A model generated the notes under the pieces. The model was not told the origin of the DNA and did not search any database. It saw only the letters and a program-made list of their open reading frames with translations. Source: Neurospora tetraspora (taxonomy: Eukaryota; Ascomycota; Sordariomycetes; Sordariales; Sordariaceae). Taken from it: a DNA stretch of 64,000 bases. Position 1 is the stretch's first letter; every line of letters starts with the position of its first letter. The stretch spans positions 2,418,001-2,482,000 of the forward strand of contig NW_026944390.1 of assembly GCF_033439725.1 (NCBI RefSeq), in the 5' to 3' direction. A program made the translations under genes and the position numbers. Shown piece by piece: positions 35,665-47,347 of the stretch.

Positions 35665-37080
35665 TTACAAATAAAGATGAAAGTAAGCCTTGGAGTACCT
35701 CCAATACTCGGAGAGCCCCGCAGGGATTTCTCCATCCTCGCCTTCGATCTTGTCTGCTGACATCAGGTCCTTCATCCAGTCGTAGCTGGCGGCATTGTCC
35801 TCCTCATATTCTTCTTCGACCACATTCTCCTCAGCAGGCAAACCCAAACCCAACCTCATTGCTTCGGCTTCAGCTTGAAGCTCCTCGAGCAAACCTTCGA
35901 TCCCGTCGATGCAGTCCTTGGTAAGTTGCCTAGCGTCGGCGTTCGTCATGATGATCTGATTGAAGGCCAGCCGGCAAGGCTCAGCCGACAATTCGTGCTC
36001 CTCCTCGTCAAGATCAGGAGGGACCAATTGCTTGAACAAGTGGCGACAGATATCCAGGCTGAGCCTGACGTCAGGCTGATCCTGCTTCTCGTCCTGCGCT
36101 TCATTGTTCGGGGCCGCTAGCTCTGCCTGCGAGCCCTCAACCCCCTGGATACACTCCTTTGTAAGCTGTCGGGCTTCAGCATTCAACACAAGAAGCTGGT
36201 TGATAGTCTGCCGACAGCGCTCAGACTGTTCGTCCTCGTCCTCGTCATCGGGATCAGCGAGAGTCATATTGTTGATGATCTCTTGCTCGATCTGCGGGTC
36301 AAGACAAATATCGCCCGCAGGCTCCTCCTTCCGCTTGCCGAGACGACGCTCCTCGAGCTGACGCTTCCGCTTCTCTTCCTCCGCCCTCTCCTCCGACACC
36401 GCTTCCTCCGCCTGGGTTTCCATCATCCGGCGCAAGATCGAGTCATAGTAACGAGTCCATGACTGAGCCTCCTGCCTTCTCAGCTCCTGTATTCTGATAG
36501 GGCAGTGATCGCAGCAGACAGGGCAACAGGGAACCAGGGGGGGAAGAGGGCCGAAGTTGCTCAAGAAGATGGACAGGTCTCGATCTTGACCAATACTGGC
36601 GGGGTAAGCCTCTTTGGCCTTGCGGAGTGCTTTGCCGGTCTTCTCAGACGTCTTCTCTTCGTCTAGAGCTGCGAGCTCTGCCTTGGTGATGATGACCCAC
36701 TGCTTGATCAAGTCGAGGTAGCGGATCCAGTACTCGACTTCCTCGCCTTCCGCCCTCATGTCCTCCAGTGGGTTGTGAGGCCAGATGTGGCGGTAACTAC
36801 CATGCCCGGGCTCGCCATGGAAGCAGGGGAGGGTATCGGGGAAGCGAGCGAGGGAGTTGAGAAACGAGAGGGCTTTGCTGGTTCCTGCGCTGTCGGTGTA
36901 GAGTTTTTTGACGTTGCGCAGTGCGCTGTGAACTCGTCGACGCTCTAGCACAGAGTCGACTGGGGCTGCTGAGGAGGAGGCAGCCGGGCTGCCTTCCTGC
37001 TTCTCCTTCTGCCTCGACTTGGAAGGCATGTTTGCTGATTCCGAAGCGAGGGATCTGCGTTGGTGGGTGATGCTATTCAA
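35665..37080 (-). CDS. orphan acidic protein built from internal duplications
   Basis: Single exon, 471 residues; the Met at residue 18 (37029), in good start context (CAAACATGCC), may be the true start. I recognise no family. Two kinds of internal repeat are visible. An upstream pair (about 70-135 and 168-222) shares a Cys-containing block and EYWIRYLDLIK versus QSWTRYYDSILRR; the second copy has the cluster CCPVCCDHC. A downstream pair (about 255-330 and 345-405) shares CRQTINQLLVLNAEARQLTK versus CRLAFNQIIMTNADARQLTK, followed by a Gly-Val/Ile-Glu-Gly motif. The regions between are Glu/Lys-rich and likely coiled coil. The two-by-two layout points to duplication of two modules. Likely intracellular, since no signal peptide or membrane segment is seen. 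Function unknown. Confidence 0.7.
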   Translation of the reverse strand: MNSITHQRRSLASESANMPSKSRQKEKQEGSPAASSSAAPVDSVLERRRVHSALRNVKKLYTDSAGTSKALSFLNSLARFPDTLPCFHGEPGHGSYRHIWPHNPLEDMRAEGEEVEYWIRYLDLIKQWVIITKAELAALDEEKTSEKTGKALRKAKEAYPASIGQDRDLSIFLSNFGPLPPLVPCCPVCCDHCPIRIQELRRQEAQSWTRYYDSILRRMMETQAEEAVSEERAEEEKRKRQLEERRLGKRKEEPAGDICLDPQIEQEIINNMTLADPDDEDEDEQSERCRQTINQLLVLNAEARQLTKECIQGVEGSQAELAAPNNEAQDEKQDQPDVRLSLDICRHLFKQLVPPDLDEEEHELSAEPCRLAFNQIIMTNADARQLTKDCIDGIEGLLEELQAEAEAMRLGLGLPAEENVVEEEYEEDNAASYDWMKDLMSADKIEGEDGEIPAGLSEYWRYSKAYFHLYL

Positions 37081-37614
37081 GAGTTAGAAAAATGAGTCGC
37101 GAAGGCCTGAGGATTGTATGGGAAAAGGAGAGGAGAGCGGATTTCTTACGGTCAGATATATTTCAGGGACGCCGGTTAGTGCTCGCGGGCTTGGGGTAGA
37201 AGACCAGAGAAGACTGGTGATGGCGAGAAAAGAGGGGCTATCGCGAGGAGGATAGGGTGAGAAAGAGGTGAGCTTTGCGCGGGGAGGATCCAGGATCCTC
37301 GAGGGAAGTTGCCGAACTTGAGAATAGTAACGGGAGAAAGGTGACGGCAAGGTGAGGGGGATGCGACAGGAGGAAAAGAAGAGAAGGGGAGGAAGTTTGG
37401 GAAGGGGGGAGACCCCCTTCTTATACCCAAGGGAAGGACCCACTCTGATTGTAGTTTGCTCTATAGAAGAGATGGGATGAAGGAAAAAGCGAATCGTGTA
37501 CGACGCGGAGAGAGGATTTTTATTTCGAGACTACTTTAGAGGAGCTGCGGATAATATCATAGGAGTGTACAATAGTTTTTTCATAGGACAGTATGCCGGT
37601 GAGGGCAGCCGTAA
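37081..37614. other. promoter region, no gene
   Basis: This is the upstream region of the orphan acidic protein. Small frames on the minus strand have no similarity. I see nothing else. Confidence 0.45.
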
Positions 37615-38124
37615 TCAATAGCATATATTAAGATGAGCTCGCGGCCGATACGGCCGCGCAACGATAAAGTAGATCACCGCAAAATCGATAGAAGAGCCAG
37701 AGCACATCATGTCGATTTCGTAGTTCAATATATAATATACCTTGCCCAGTGAGTTGGTCCTGGTTGGCAGTGATAGCACGTCCACAACCAGATCCCACTT
37801 GATGCAGCACAGTTTTTTGATAGTAGGTTCGATACGGGTAGGTGGAGGATATGTGGTTGTGAAGTAGATGTACTCTTGCAATCCCGAAACTTTTGTGCCG
37901 TTCTCCGGGTAAAAAAGCCGATAGAATGATTTCTTGATGGGCTCCACCGTTAAGATGTCATCACCCTGTTTTTGTTAGTTCTTCTCTGCTACCGAAAAAG
38001 AGATATTTAATGAGGTTATCGATTACACACCTCCTTTAGAAACCAGCTGACCTGGTTTTCAGCGAGCCACTCCTGGTATTCATCTGCCCAGTACTTGTCT
38101 TCCTCGAGGTGCAAGAGAGGATCC
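37615..38124 (-). CDS. partial orphan gene, 3' two exons only
   Basis: Two minus-strand exons can be joined in phase: about 38124-38032 and 37965-37615, with a donor GTGTGT after a GAG codon and an acceptor AAAAACAG. The protein segment (WADEYQEWLAENQVSWFLKE, then GDDILTVEPIKKSFYRLFYP and about 95 further residues) reads like a folded, non-repetitive protein, but no family is recognised. Directly upstream is an ATTAG that could be an intron acceptor, yet I cannot find a convincing first exon, so the gene may be a truncated remnant. Boundaries on the 5' side are uncertain. Confidence 0.4.
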
Positions 38125-40838
38125 TAATCTCTGACTGTCTCGCGGGAGGTTTTTCACGGCAATTACGGGTTTTCCTCCGGCTTTGACCGACGGAGGACCG
38201 CGTGCCCATATGGGCCACTAATTAGATAGACAGCCAGCGTGAATAAGATCATTATTATTCGTAGAGGGAAAAGTGGCTTTCGTTGCACGCGATGGATGGA
38301 AAACCCAGGGAAAGAAATACGCGGTAACGGCTGTGGTGGTGATGACGGTTGGGCTGAAAGAGGAGAGGGGGAAGAAGAGGGTAGGAGTAGCCTGCCTCAC
38401 CCTCAGCTCGTCTCACCACTTCCTCACACAGTTGGAGTCACGACGTCATGTTCTAGACCTTCCACCTAGTTCCTCAGCCGGGAGCGGAGTGGGTGAACAA
38501 ACACAGGGGCCAAATACAGGATCAAGATGCATGTCAAATTAAACCGAACTTTGCCCGCCATCGAGACATCCGTTCCGGCCGTACGTTAAGGAGATACTGC
38601 TCGGCAGCATGGACGCGGCGTTGCGGGAGGAGTTCAAGCGTCTGAGGGGTATTGTCGTGAACATACACTACGACAGGCCGATCCGGGAGATTAGCAAGTC
38701 GTGCGAGGTATTGATGGAGGAAATGCGCGGCTACGGATGGAAGGTAGGAGAAGAAGAGAGCAAAATAGGAACTAGGCAGGAGAAGGGGAAGGACGCGTCG
38801 AAAAATCAGGCTTGAGTACGCGACTGCTCGTCTACTTGCTGTAATGACGCGTTCTGGAGAGCGATTTTGGTGGTATGGTAAATTTGCGTGATCATAAAAT
38901 CTGGAAATGGGAAGGAGCGGCTGCTGGACTTGGCTGGTTTCCGAATGGCCCTCGAGATTTGGCTTGTTGCCCAGCAGTGCTAGGTAAGTAAACGGAAAGA
39001 GCTCAACGGACACACCACTTCATTACATTCTTATCTGCTACCCGGCAGTCTAACTCTTTCATCACGATAAAAGCTACGATTGGGTTGCCAGCTCTAGAGG
39101 CCCATCGTCACTTGCTTGCTCCGGAGGCAACCCGTTCCTCCGGCCAGCTACCACGGACACACCTTTCGGCGGCGACATCCCATGATAAGAGATCTTGCGG
39201 GCGGTCGATTTCTTTTAACCTCAGGAAAGGTTTGATCGAGACCCAGCTCTGGATCTTCTTTAAACCTTCCGTCTGTATATCAGTCGGAACGCCCCTAGAT
39301 TCCCAGAGCATTGGTTTACCAAGAGCAAACCTACCCACACATACATGTCTTCCTACAGGCACATACACTCCAGTACATTCAAGGCAATGACAGTCCACCA
39401 TAGGCTTCGTAGTTCCTGAAACCTCGTATGTGGCCCTTTTCTGCTTCTTTTTATCCATCTATCCCCTTTTCTTAATCATTTCACTGCTGGAAGTGGGTGT
39501 CCTGATTCTGGGTGTGACCTAGTTGCATTTGCAGCTTCCGTCTTGCAACAGACCCCAACAAGCCGCCCAGAACAGCACCCCAATGAGTTAAACATAAGAA
39601 AAAGAGCTAGGTGGATGAGAGGTATCTGAAAATGAAACTGCTTTATTTGGTAGCTTGGAAAGAAGCTAGGTGGTGCCACAAAGACTTCGAGAATAGTGCA
39701 AGTGTATATACCTGTAGGAGCTCGTGTATACGTGGGTAGGCGCACCGCCCCTTTACCCTACACGCACCCAAAAATTCACAAGGCTTTCAGGACACTCGAT
39801 GATACTTCCACATTCGGTCAGAACTTCGTCGAGAACTCTGTTGCAGATGAATAATAAACCAAATCCCAAACTCCCTGTAGTTCTCAGTAACTCTAAGAGA
39901 TAATGATGGGCGGTGTCCTTTGTACGTTACAAAGAGAGGGCGCTGCGTTTGCAATCAGCCGCGAAGATACTCCTGGGACTTGAGATTGGGAAAAAGGGAT
40001 GCTGATAAAGAAATACCTGTAAGGAGGGAAAGATTGAGTGTATCAAATTTGACGAAGGAACTTTGGGCGGGGCGGTCGGCGTCGGATTCTTTGCGGATTT
40101 TTTTGGCCTTGATGGGGATCTTGGTGTTGGTTCTGATAGAGGTGGAAGGGTTTGGAGGGAATCATTACCAATTTCTTGAACCTTTTGGGTGCGTGTAGGG
40201 AAAAAGGGTGGTGTGCCCAGGATTTCTATTGCGAAACCAAGCCATCCAGGAGTTTGGGGTACCTCAGGATACTTGATCAACGATCAGAACCTCGATTTGG
40301 GCAAAGCATTAAAGACATTTCGAAGTAGATGTGGTAGGGTGTGTTCACAGTTCTCCCAATAATAAAGGTACAGTCAGGCGTTGGCTCTCCTTGCTGGCAT
40401 GTAAATGGAAAAGTATCCGTTCTCTCAGACCTCATTTGAAAGAGCATATAGCTGATACTGGGTTGCTGGCTGAATGAGATGGCGCATCTGATATTTATAT
40501 CAATTTTTTTTACATCAGAATTCGGGCTGATCTCTACCCTTGATGTCAACCATAGAAGCGTTCCTTGACATTTGCATATGCAGAACTGACATGGACAGAT
40601 AGACTGCAGAAATCTCCGTCTGTATATACGCGACGCGAGGAGAGGGTCACTACGACGACACAGGCGAATAAAGCGAGACAAAACACATCCACTTCCGAAT
40701 TTAACCTGATTTACATTCTTGTTCGGTGAATTTTCCTTGCTCTCCTCCGCTTTCCTTGCCCACGACGCTGGTCGATCAGCCCATACAACCTTGTATATCT
40801 CTATCTCTCACCGTGAACTGGACGAGCACGACGAAAAC
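38125..40838. other. accessory region without supported gene
   Basis: Only short overlapping frames are present. A diverged inverted repeat, roughly 75 percent identical by eye, joins about 39328-39385 and 39690-39742. A 68-codon plus-strand frame at 38609-38815 (LREEFKRLRGIVVN...) reads like an amphipathic peptide but has no upstream continuation. I do not call it. Confidence 0.4.
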
Positions 40839-42110
40839 ATGGCGGAGAGAATCGTCGATGCCGTCGAAGAGGCCTACAAGTATAGGGACGAAGGAGTCGC
40901 GCCTCCGTCTTCAAATCACGGAGGCCCAGCTTGCGGAACTCATGAAACCCAGCTACCGATCTCCAGTCACGCGGTCTGTCGCAATCTGAAGAAGATTTTG
41001 ACCTCTCTCGAGGACGGCAAGATCGTTGGCAGGATGCCTTACATCCCGCCCCTGGCCGTTTGGGGAGCCATAGCCGTCTTGGAACTCTGGCAAAAGCGCG
41101 GCCCCAATTCCAAAGTCAAAAAATAACCGTATCGGATGGCCGCAATCCCTCAACAGCAAGACGTTCGACAAATTCTGTCTCGAATTGTACACCCTAGAGT
41201 ACATTCCGGAACCAAACTCAATCTACGGAAAGAAAAACTTTGGCGACCCCGCCTAGCGCAACAAGCACATGGAAGCGCCGCGCGATGTCACGAGCGGAGT
41301 CCCGATCCCACAGCTCGACAAGAACTTCGACTACTATGTCAACACGAAGAAGAAAACGCCCAACACCGCGAAGCTAGACGAGAAGGATCCCTTCTGGTAC
41401 ACCATGGGCGACAAGCGTGACTTCATCATGCCCAACAAACGGAGGTATCCTGATGGAGCGTTCCCCGAATGGTAGAGGTATCGACCGTTCCATCATCATC
41501 AGAGATGCGCATCTGCATTACAAGCTACAAGAGATGGGCAAATCTGACTTCGTCGCTGCTACCAAGGCAGCCAAATGCCCAGGGAATCTCTTGGAAGCTT
41601 CCAAACGATATCAGCAAGGACTGGGCATGGCCCACATCAGCGAATCTCTGCTGCTTGACCAGCCAGCACGACCACACCGAGGAGTCCGTGTTCCGTCCAG
41701 ACAAGCGCACCATCATTCGTCCTAGGGACTTTGCGGACGGCGGTAAATTTCGCTCTATCGTGAAGATCAGCATGAGATATGAGGGAGAGGCCGGGCCGAC
41801 CGCTGGACGATCGGCACCGGATACCTGATCGCTCCGGATACGTTTGTGACTGCCGGGCACTGTGTTTACCTACCGACAAGGTCTCGGTCGTTGCACGGTA
41901 ATCCAAACATACATATATCGGATACAACGGCAAAGATGCAACTGATGATCCGACTGTCCAATGCCGCGCTGCCGCAAAGGTAGTCATCCCCATCGCAATA
42001 CATTGTGGACGGCGATAGACATCGGGATGTCGCATTCGTGAAAGTCCACGAACCCTTCGAAGGGACTTTGAACTTGTTCAAGTACCAAAACACGCCAAGA
42101 GCAAGAAGAA
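40839..42110 (+). pseudogene. decayed trypsin-like serine protease gene
   Basis: Pieces of a secreted-type S1 serine protease of fungi appear in order but in changing frames: an N-terminal MAERIVDAVEEAYKYRDE region, KLDEKDPFWYTMGDKRDF, SVFRPDKRTIIRPRDFADGG with GKFRSIVKI, then GTGYLIAPDTFVTAGHCVY with the catalytic His, a YIGYNGKDATDDPTVQC block, and RHRDVAFVKVHEPFEGTLN with the probable catalytic Asp. Frame changes occur near 40905, 41140-41270, 41475, 41810 and 42015, with several in-frame stops; the catalytic Ser region was not found. It is clearly non-functional as a protease. No intact copy is present in the window. The family call rests mainly on the His block. Confidence 0.65.
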
Positions 42111-42600
42111 ATGTAACTCGACCCTGATCTGGGGATACCGTGGTATTGTTTGTCTCTTGTTGACTTTGTTTACTTGTGTCTAGTGACCTTCATCCTCGGT
42201 ACGTCACCAACCCGTCCCAGGCTCGGTATGGCTACCCGTCGTGGGAATGGAAATTACCATAGTACGTTGTGGCCATCGTGAAAGGCGTCATATTCATCGG
42301 GATTCAATTGTGTCAGGAACAAAAAATTGAACAATGCATCGTTCGAGGAATCAAGATTGCAATGTTGCCAGCAAAGAATGACAATGGTGGTGCAGGCTTA
42401 CGGCAATGGAGATGGCAATGGCGGAAATGGTGTGTCGACGGAGTGAAAGTTGGTTGCAAGCAGACGAAGAGGAGTGACTAGTGGTGGTTGTTGAATTAGC
42501 GTTCGCGTTATTGGACTTATATGGAAGCACCGATCGATCAGCTCCTAGCAATGCGACCCTCCAGCTCCTCGCGTTCCTTCGTCTCCTATGCCTTCTTTAC
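42111..42600. other. no supported gene
   Basis: This may include unrecognisable 3' remains of the protease pseudogene. Nothing else is seen. Confidence 0.4.
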
Positions 42601-42602
42601 GT

Positions 42603-43210
42603 CTACTTCCTCTCTGGCCTTTGCCTCCTCCCTTTCCTTGGACTTTGCCATGACGACAGACTCGGTTTGAGCTCCTCCACGCCTAGCATATCATAGAGGG
42701 AGACAATTCCAGGCCCCCAAGAGCTCACCTCCTTCCTTGCCTTGAATATAAAACCGTACGTGAGCGAACCGATTTCCTCACGGCCATACAAATAGCCAAG
42801 GCACTCGGGGACTGAAGGGAATTAGGCTTGGGAAGGTGTAGTATTTCCGCGAGAGTAAGCGTGCGTAAATCGGCCACTTTCTCTTCGATCGAGCCCTCCG
42901 CATGATTCCCCATGGGCTTCCACTCAATCCAGACCGGGAAGTCGTCCTCGTCTTTTTCCACGGCGAGGTAACCCCGTGGCCGTTTGTAACGAACGATACT
43001 GGCGTAATCCGCCGGCTCATCGGGATAATCTTCGACATTATGCGGTTCAAAGGCCGTCCAAAAGTCTTTCTTGCCTTTTTCCTTGTCGCCAAACTCGATA
43101 ATAGTGATCTCCGTATCACTCGTCTCCAACCCCGACGTCGCCGGATTTTTTCCACGGTGAAGCCTCGAAAGCAACTCCTCCGATACTCTCGCCATCTTCT
43201 TCAACCTCAC
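42603..43210 (-). pseudogene. broken kinase-like gene fragment of the HeLo-associated type
   Basis: On the minus strand the segment contains DYASIVRYKRPRGYLAVEKD, VWIEWKPM, LAEILHLPKPNSLQSPSAL and, in a second reading frame, GFIFKARKEVSSWGPGIVSL with a following YDML block. This order (an EWKP-type block, an LLH-KP block, a GFVFE-type strand, an S-LYDLL block) is typical of the divergent kinase-like domain found in fungal proteins linked to HeLo-type cell-death domains and nonself recognition. Only the N-terminal lobe is present; the catalytic half is missing and the gene is broken. The upstream part toward 43400 might hold further remains. Family assignment is by pattern memory. Confidence 0.5.
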
Positions 43211-44755
43211 ATAGGCTCTCGCGCCAACATGTCACGGTAGGCCGTCATGGCCGGGTGTGCGAGGGAGAATCTGGTCTCGAACAATGTGCCGATGGACATG
43301 ACGTCGGGAGTGATGTAAGCCAAGCACAAGTACGGCACCCTCCACGTCGACAGATCCGAACTCTGGGCTGGACTGTGCCACTCACACGGGGAAGTCCCGT
43401 GTCAGGGGTCATTTGGCATTTGCTGTTGACCGATACCAACTGATGCTGTTGACGCGTAGAAATCAGGCAGACGAGCAGTCTCTTGCGCAATCCCTACTTT
43501 TCGACGTGTCGCGCCTCTCCTTCCAGCCTGATTCTTTTCTCGTTTTCTCCAAAACACCTAAAGTCGGTGTGTTGCTCCATCGAGTCGTTGTGTTTAAGCC
43601 TATTTCGGGCTTTTACCCATATGTTATCCCATTTCTTGGTGACTTACATGCACTCCTCCTCCCATCATATCTTCCACATCCATCATTTTCGCAAATGCTA
43701 CGCAGCCAGGCCTTGCAGTGTGGGAACAACACGCCAAGTGCGCACAATCTTGCCATCGTACGAAATCATGGCTTCACTCCTCCGGACTATGTTGTTCACT
43801 GATGGTATTGGGGATATCCTCAATAACGCGAATCCCCCAAACGTTGCATTCCTAAAATCACTGCCAGATGATTTCTCGAGTGATGAGTGGGGAGTTTATG
43901 TACTCGTTTTTGAGAAACCAGGTTTTCGGACAGTCCACTATGTGTCACCTTTACCACTTCGGTGTTGATCCTACTACTCGTGCTCAGTTGATGTGCTCCT
44001 TTTCGTCATGTTGCTCTTGCTCAGACTTTGATCTCCATACGTTTTTGAGAGAACGCCGGCCCTGGTGAACTTGACGGTTTCCGTGGCTTCCTCGAGGAGC
44101 CCCTTCAGGTTTCTGGTGATTGGGTGCTCGCTCATTGACGTGGTACCCGTCGAGTGAGGCCCGATTACTCACAAAGCCCTACTCTGTACCTCGCCAATCC
44201 CTCCTCCCAGCTTCTGCTATTGAGGGCCCCGCTCTAACTCCGGTTCCCTCTCTCTCCTAGCGAGGGCGTAGTGCCGGTCCTATCGCTTTGGGGCTCGCTC
44301 TAGCTCCTATCCCATCTTCCTCCTCATAGGGAGGGGGTGGTGTGGGTGCTGGTGCAGAAGATGTAGCGGGAGCGTTGGGGGGTTTAGGGAGTGGTGTGGG
44401 TGCTAGTACAAAAGGTATAGCGGGAACGTTGGGGGGTCTAGGGGGTAGTGGTGACATATTTGAAAGTAATGAGGCCGTTGGATTAGTGATGTTATCAGAA
44501 AACTATAATCCTTTGCGGGCCGCCCTTGTGTTCGGCGTATGTCTTGATGATCTCGAGTTCTTGTCCGGCCTCATACTCTCCATCTGCGTTGGTAAGGACG
44601 GGGATGGGCTCCTTCTTGGCCTTGCTCTTGTTGTTGGATGGGGACTTACCGCTTCAGAGACGAGTCGGCAATTTGAGTGCTGGTAGAGAGGTTGGATCCG
44701 CCCGAGGAGGAAGACGGCAAAAGAGATCATGACTTGTGTTCCTCTGGAAGGATAG
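43211..44755. other. accessory region with tandem duplication, no supported gene
   Basis: A 54-bp unit is repeated twice in tandem at about 44340-44448 and keeps reading frame (Gly/Ala-rich on plus, Pro-rich on minus). A minus-strand segment near 44505-44640 reads KKEPIPVLTNADGEYEAGQE and beyond to a stop, and might be the last exon of a lost gene. No gene is called. Confidence 0.4.
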
Positions 44756-45622
44756 CTACGCCAGACTTCCGGGCAGCAGTCCGCTCCATTTCACCTCCCA
44801 GACCAACTCGTCAGCGTCCTCGCACAGCACACAGCCATGCTCAGATCCGCTGTTTGGGAGGTTCCTCGCATTGTAGAAAATCTCCATGCACCTCGGGTGT
44901 ACAAGGTGTCTGCCGATGCCACACTGCTTTCGGGCGGTGAAGCTCATTGGCTTAAAGCAGATTGCGCAGAAGGGATCTGGATGTCCGCCGGAGTTGAGAT
45001 GGTGATAGAGATGGCTGAGTCTGAAGATCTCGCCAAGCTCTGATGGGAGGAAGGATGACTGCCATCGCAGGGGCTCGGGGCAGTTTAGGAGGTAACGGAG
45101 GACGTCTGAAAAAAACCTGGTTAGCCTGGTTCAAAAGCGATATGTGGAGGGAAGAAAGGATGAGGACGGACATATTCTATGGGGGCAGGTATAGCCGCTC
45201 GTGCTGGGTGTTTTCCCATAGCCCCTTCCTCCGCAGCTACAGTTGTTTTCTTCGCCAACCACGACGGTAATTCTCTCTTCACCGCCCGGCGTCAGCGTGA
45301 AGTTCTTTGCCCAGATCCCAGCTTCCAGATCGCTGTAGTCTTTGATCTGGATTAGGTGAAGGATAGAAGCTTCAGCTTCCGCCAAACCCTAGCGGTAAAC
45401 TGGATCACCGCCGTCTGAGCGCCAACCGCCGACCCGAGAGGCCTTCCCCGGAGGATTGTGGGTGTAACGGTGTGTCTTGAGAAGGGACTCAAGCTCCTTC
45501 CGGTGTCCAGTGGTGAAAGTCAGGTCGCGCCTGATGCATTGAGTTTTGAGAACTTCGACGGTCTGATTGGACCAGGAGGTGTCGTCTGGGAGGTAGTTTT
45601 TGAGAGTGCGCTCGCCAGGCAT
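44756..45622 (-). pseudogene. SAP-SWIM-PHD array member A (one in-frame TAG)
   Basis: Exons 45622-45172 and 45105-44756 join in phase to 267 codons including the final stop, interrupted only by a TAG at 45391-45389. Order of parts: SAP-like start KNYLPDDTSW and VLKTQCIRRDL (1-50), a linker, a SWIM finger (CSC...TCPH, about 122-143) not interrupted by the intron other members have between CxC and CxH, the second family intron just after CPHRI, then LRYLLNCPEPLRWQ, and a PHD-like finger CAICF...CGIGRHLVHPRC...CVLCED in which the fourth Cys is replaced by Gly or Arg. It ends soon after and has no low-complexity tail or coiled coil. The lone stop in an otherwise open gene suggests recent loss, or recoding (see findings). 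Confidence 0.75.
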
Positions 45623-47347
45623 GGTTGTGGGTTGATGCCTGATGCTCGTGGGATATGGGACCTCAACGACCGGGTATACGAGGAGAACGACCGTTGGCGA
45701 CAGAGAGAGAGAGAGATACTGTCAAGAAAAGTCAGCGTTTAATCCAGCACAAACGGCCACTGCCAAGCGACTTTTTATACGTGTGTGGGGGGGGGGGGGG
45801 GGGGGGGTGGCACATAAGGGCCGCGATGGAATCGCTCACGCAGGGATACGCGGCAAGATTGTATACCAATTGGTTCCTGACTCAAAGCTGTTTCTTGCTG
45901 CTTTCCGGTGTTGGCATGTTGATGCTCGGTTTGCGCTGCAAGCAAGTGGTAACTCCGTGGGCCTGTGTTTGTTCGGTGACTCCAGAAGGATTGTGACGGT
46001 TTATTGCGGGCTGGTGTTACGAAAGATCCAGTAGGGATATCAGTGTATGTTTGTGGTAGTGGTATAGTGTGTTTCTAGTCGTGGTCGTGAGAAGCTGTTG
46101 GAGGTGGGAAGTCGACAACAGAAAAAAAGACCTGATTCTGTAGTAGTAGAGGAAGAGGAGAAAAGACAACCAGGGCAGCCTCAAAATACTCGACGGGAGT
46201 GCCGGTGAATGGATGTCCAGTAAATGGGTGCCAAGGCACGCCCGGCCAACAAAAGCGCGAGACGGCGGAGGGGAGAGGTAGTTGAACAGGAGGACCAAGC
46301 CAGGTGAAGGGGAAATGGGCCCCGTGTGCCGAAGTCCCATTCACCTGCAAATGGCGATACAAGTGAAGAGCGAATAGACCCAACAACACGAGGAATCTAA
46401 CGAGGAAGGAGCGACTTCGGTTTGTGCTGGCGGGCTTCAATACGGAAGGAGCCCACGGCAGCGGATACTCTCATCTCCGGCTTCCGCCCTTTTGCCTGCC
46501 CGTGCCCAGTGAAGTCCAGCCCAGCCGCCGTAGTCGTCATCACGATAGCCGAAGTGTCATGATCTCAGTTCATCTTTTCAACTCTTCTCGACCCAGAATT
46601 ATTGACCGTGACAGATGTTGACCAAGGAGGGCTGATAACATCAGCCACTCGTCCCCGACACCACGGATAGGCGGAAGAAGCCTTGATGAGATATGGTTGT
46701 CGACAGTTGTGGACGAAACTAGAGATCCTACCCCCGTAGTGACGGATTCACTTGTGGAAGCCAGGCCAATATATCTGTAGTCATCTCGATGGAGAGTTGC
46801 GAAGAACCTGGTGTCTGTGTCGTTTGTTTCCCTTTGCCTCGCTTCTGTCTCCTTGTGTAATCTTGGTATAGAAATTCTTGTCTCACGAAAATGCTGGCGT
46901 ATAAACAACCATCCCAACGTCGTTTCTTGACACTTGCCAGATAGCAAAAGAAAATTGTAAATAATAAACATTATACGAAGTTTGTGTCTACATCCTTGAG
47001 CTACACATGGATGGCAACGCGAACTCTTTCCTTTCTCTCTTTCTTCTGGTGATCAATCCCACGTTCTGCTTGTTAGGCGCCTTGTTTTCACACGAGGCTA
47101 TCAGACCTATGAAAACGGTGCCACTGGACAGCACAGAGTATCACTCACTGCCATCGCCCTAGATCTCCGTCCACCCAGCCTCATAGCATGGAACCAATAA
47201 CCCGAACAACAATACTCCTTTCCAGCGGCTCCGTCCATCCATCACGTCCACATCCTCAACGAACCACTCTCAACCTCCTCTCCAATCGGACAGTAATCGA
47301 AGTTCGAACATGGCCCACGCCAGGCCTCACCTCCCGTCCTCAACCTC
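45623..47347. other. intergenic within the array
   Basis: Contains a 21-base G tract (45787-45807) in the region upstream of member A. Small frames are without similarity and no gene is seen. Confidence 0.45.
45787..45807 (+). repeat. poly-G tract of about 21 bases
   Basis: An uninterrupted run of G on the plus strand, preceded by GTGTGT. Its exact length is the kind of feature sequencing gets wrong. Confidence 0.8.

Noticed and set aside
38534-39013. 159-codon minus-strand frame
   Set aside because: It overlaps a plus-strand frame, has no similarity and an irregular composition; not supported as a gene.
45041-45105. Suspected frameshift in array member A before the PHD finger
   Set aside because: On re-reading, the second exon continues in phase through RWQSSFLPSELGEIF to the end; the only flaw is the TAG.
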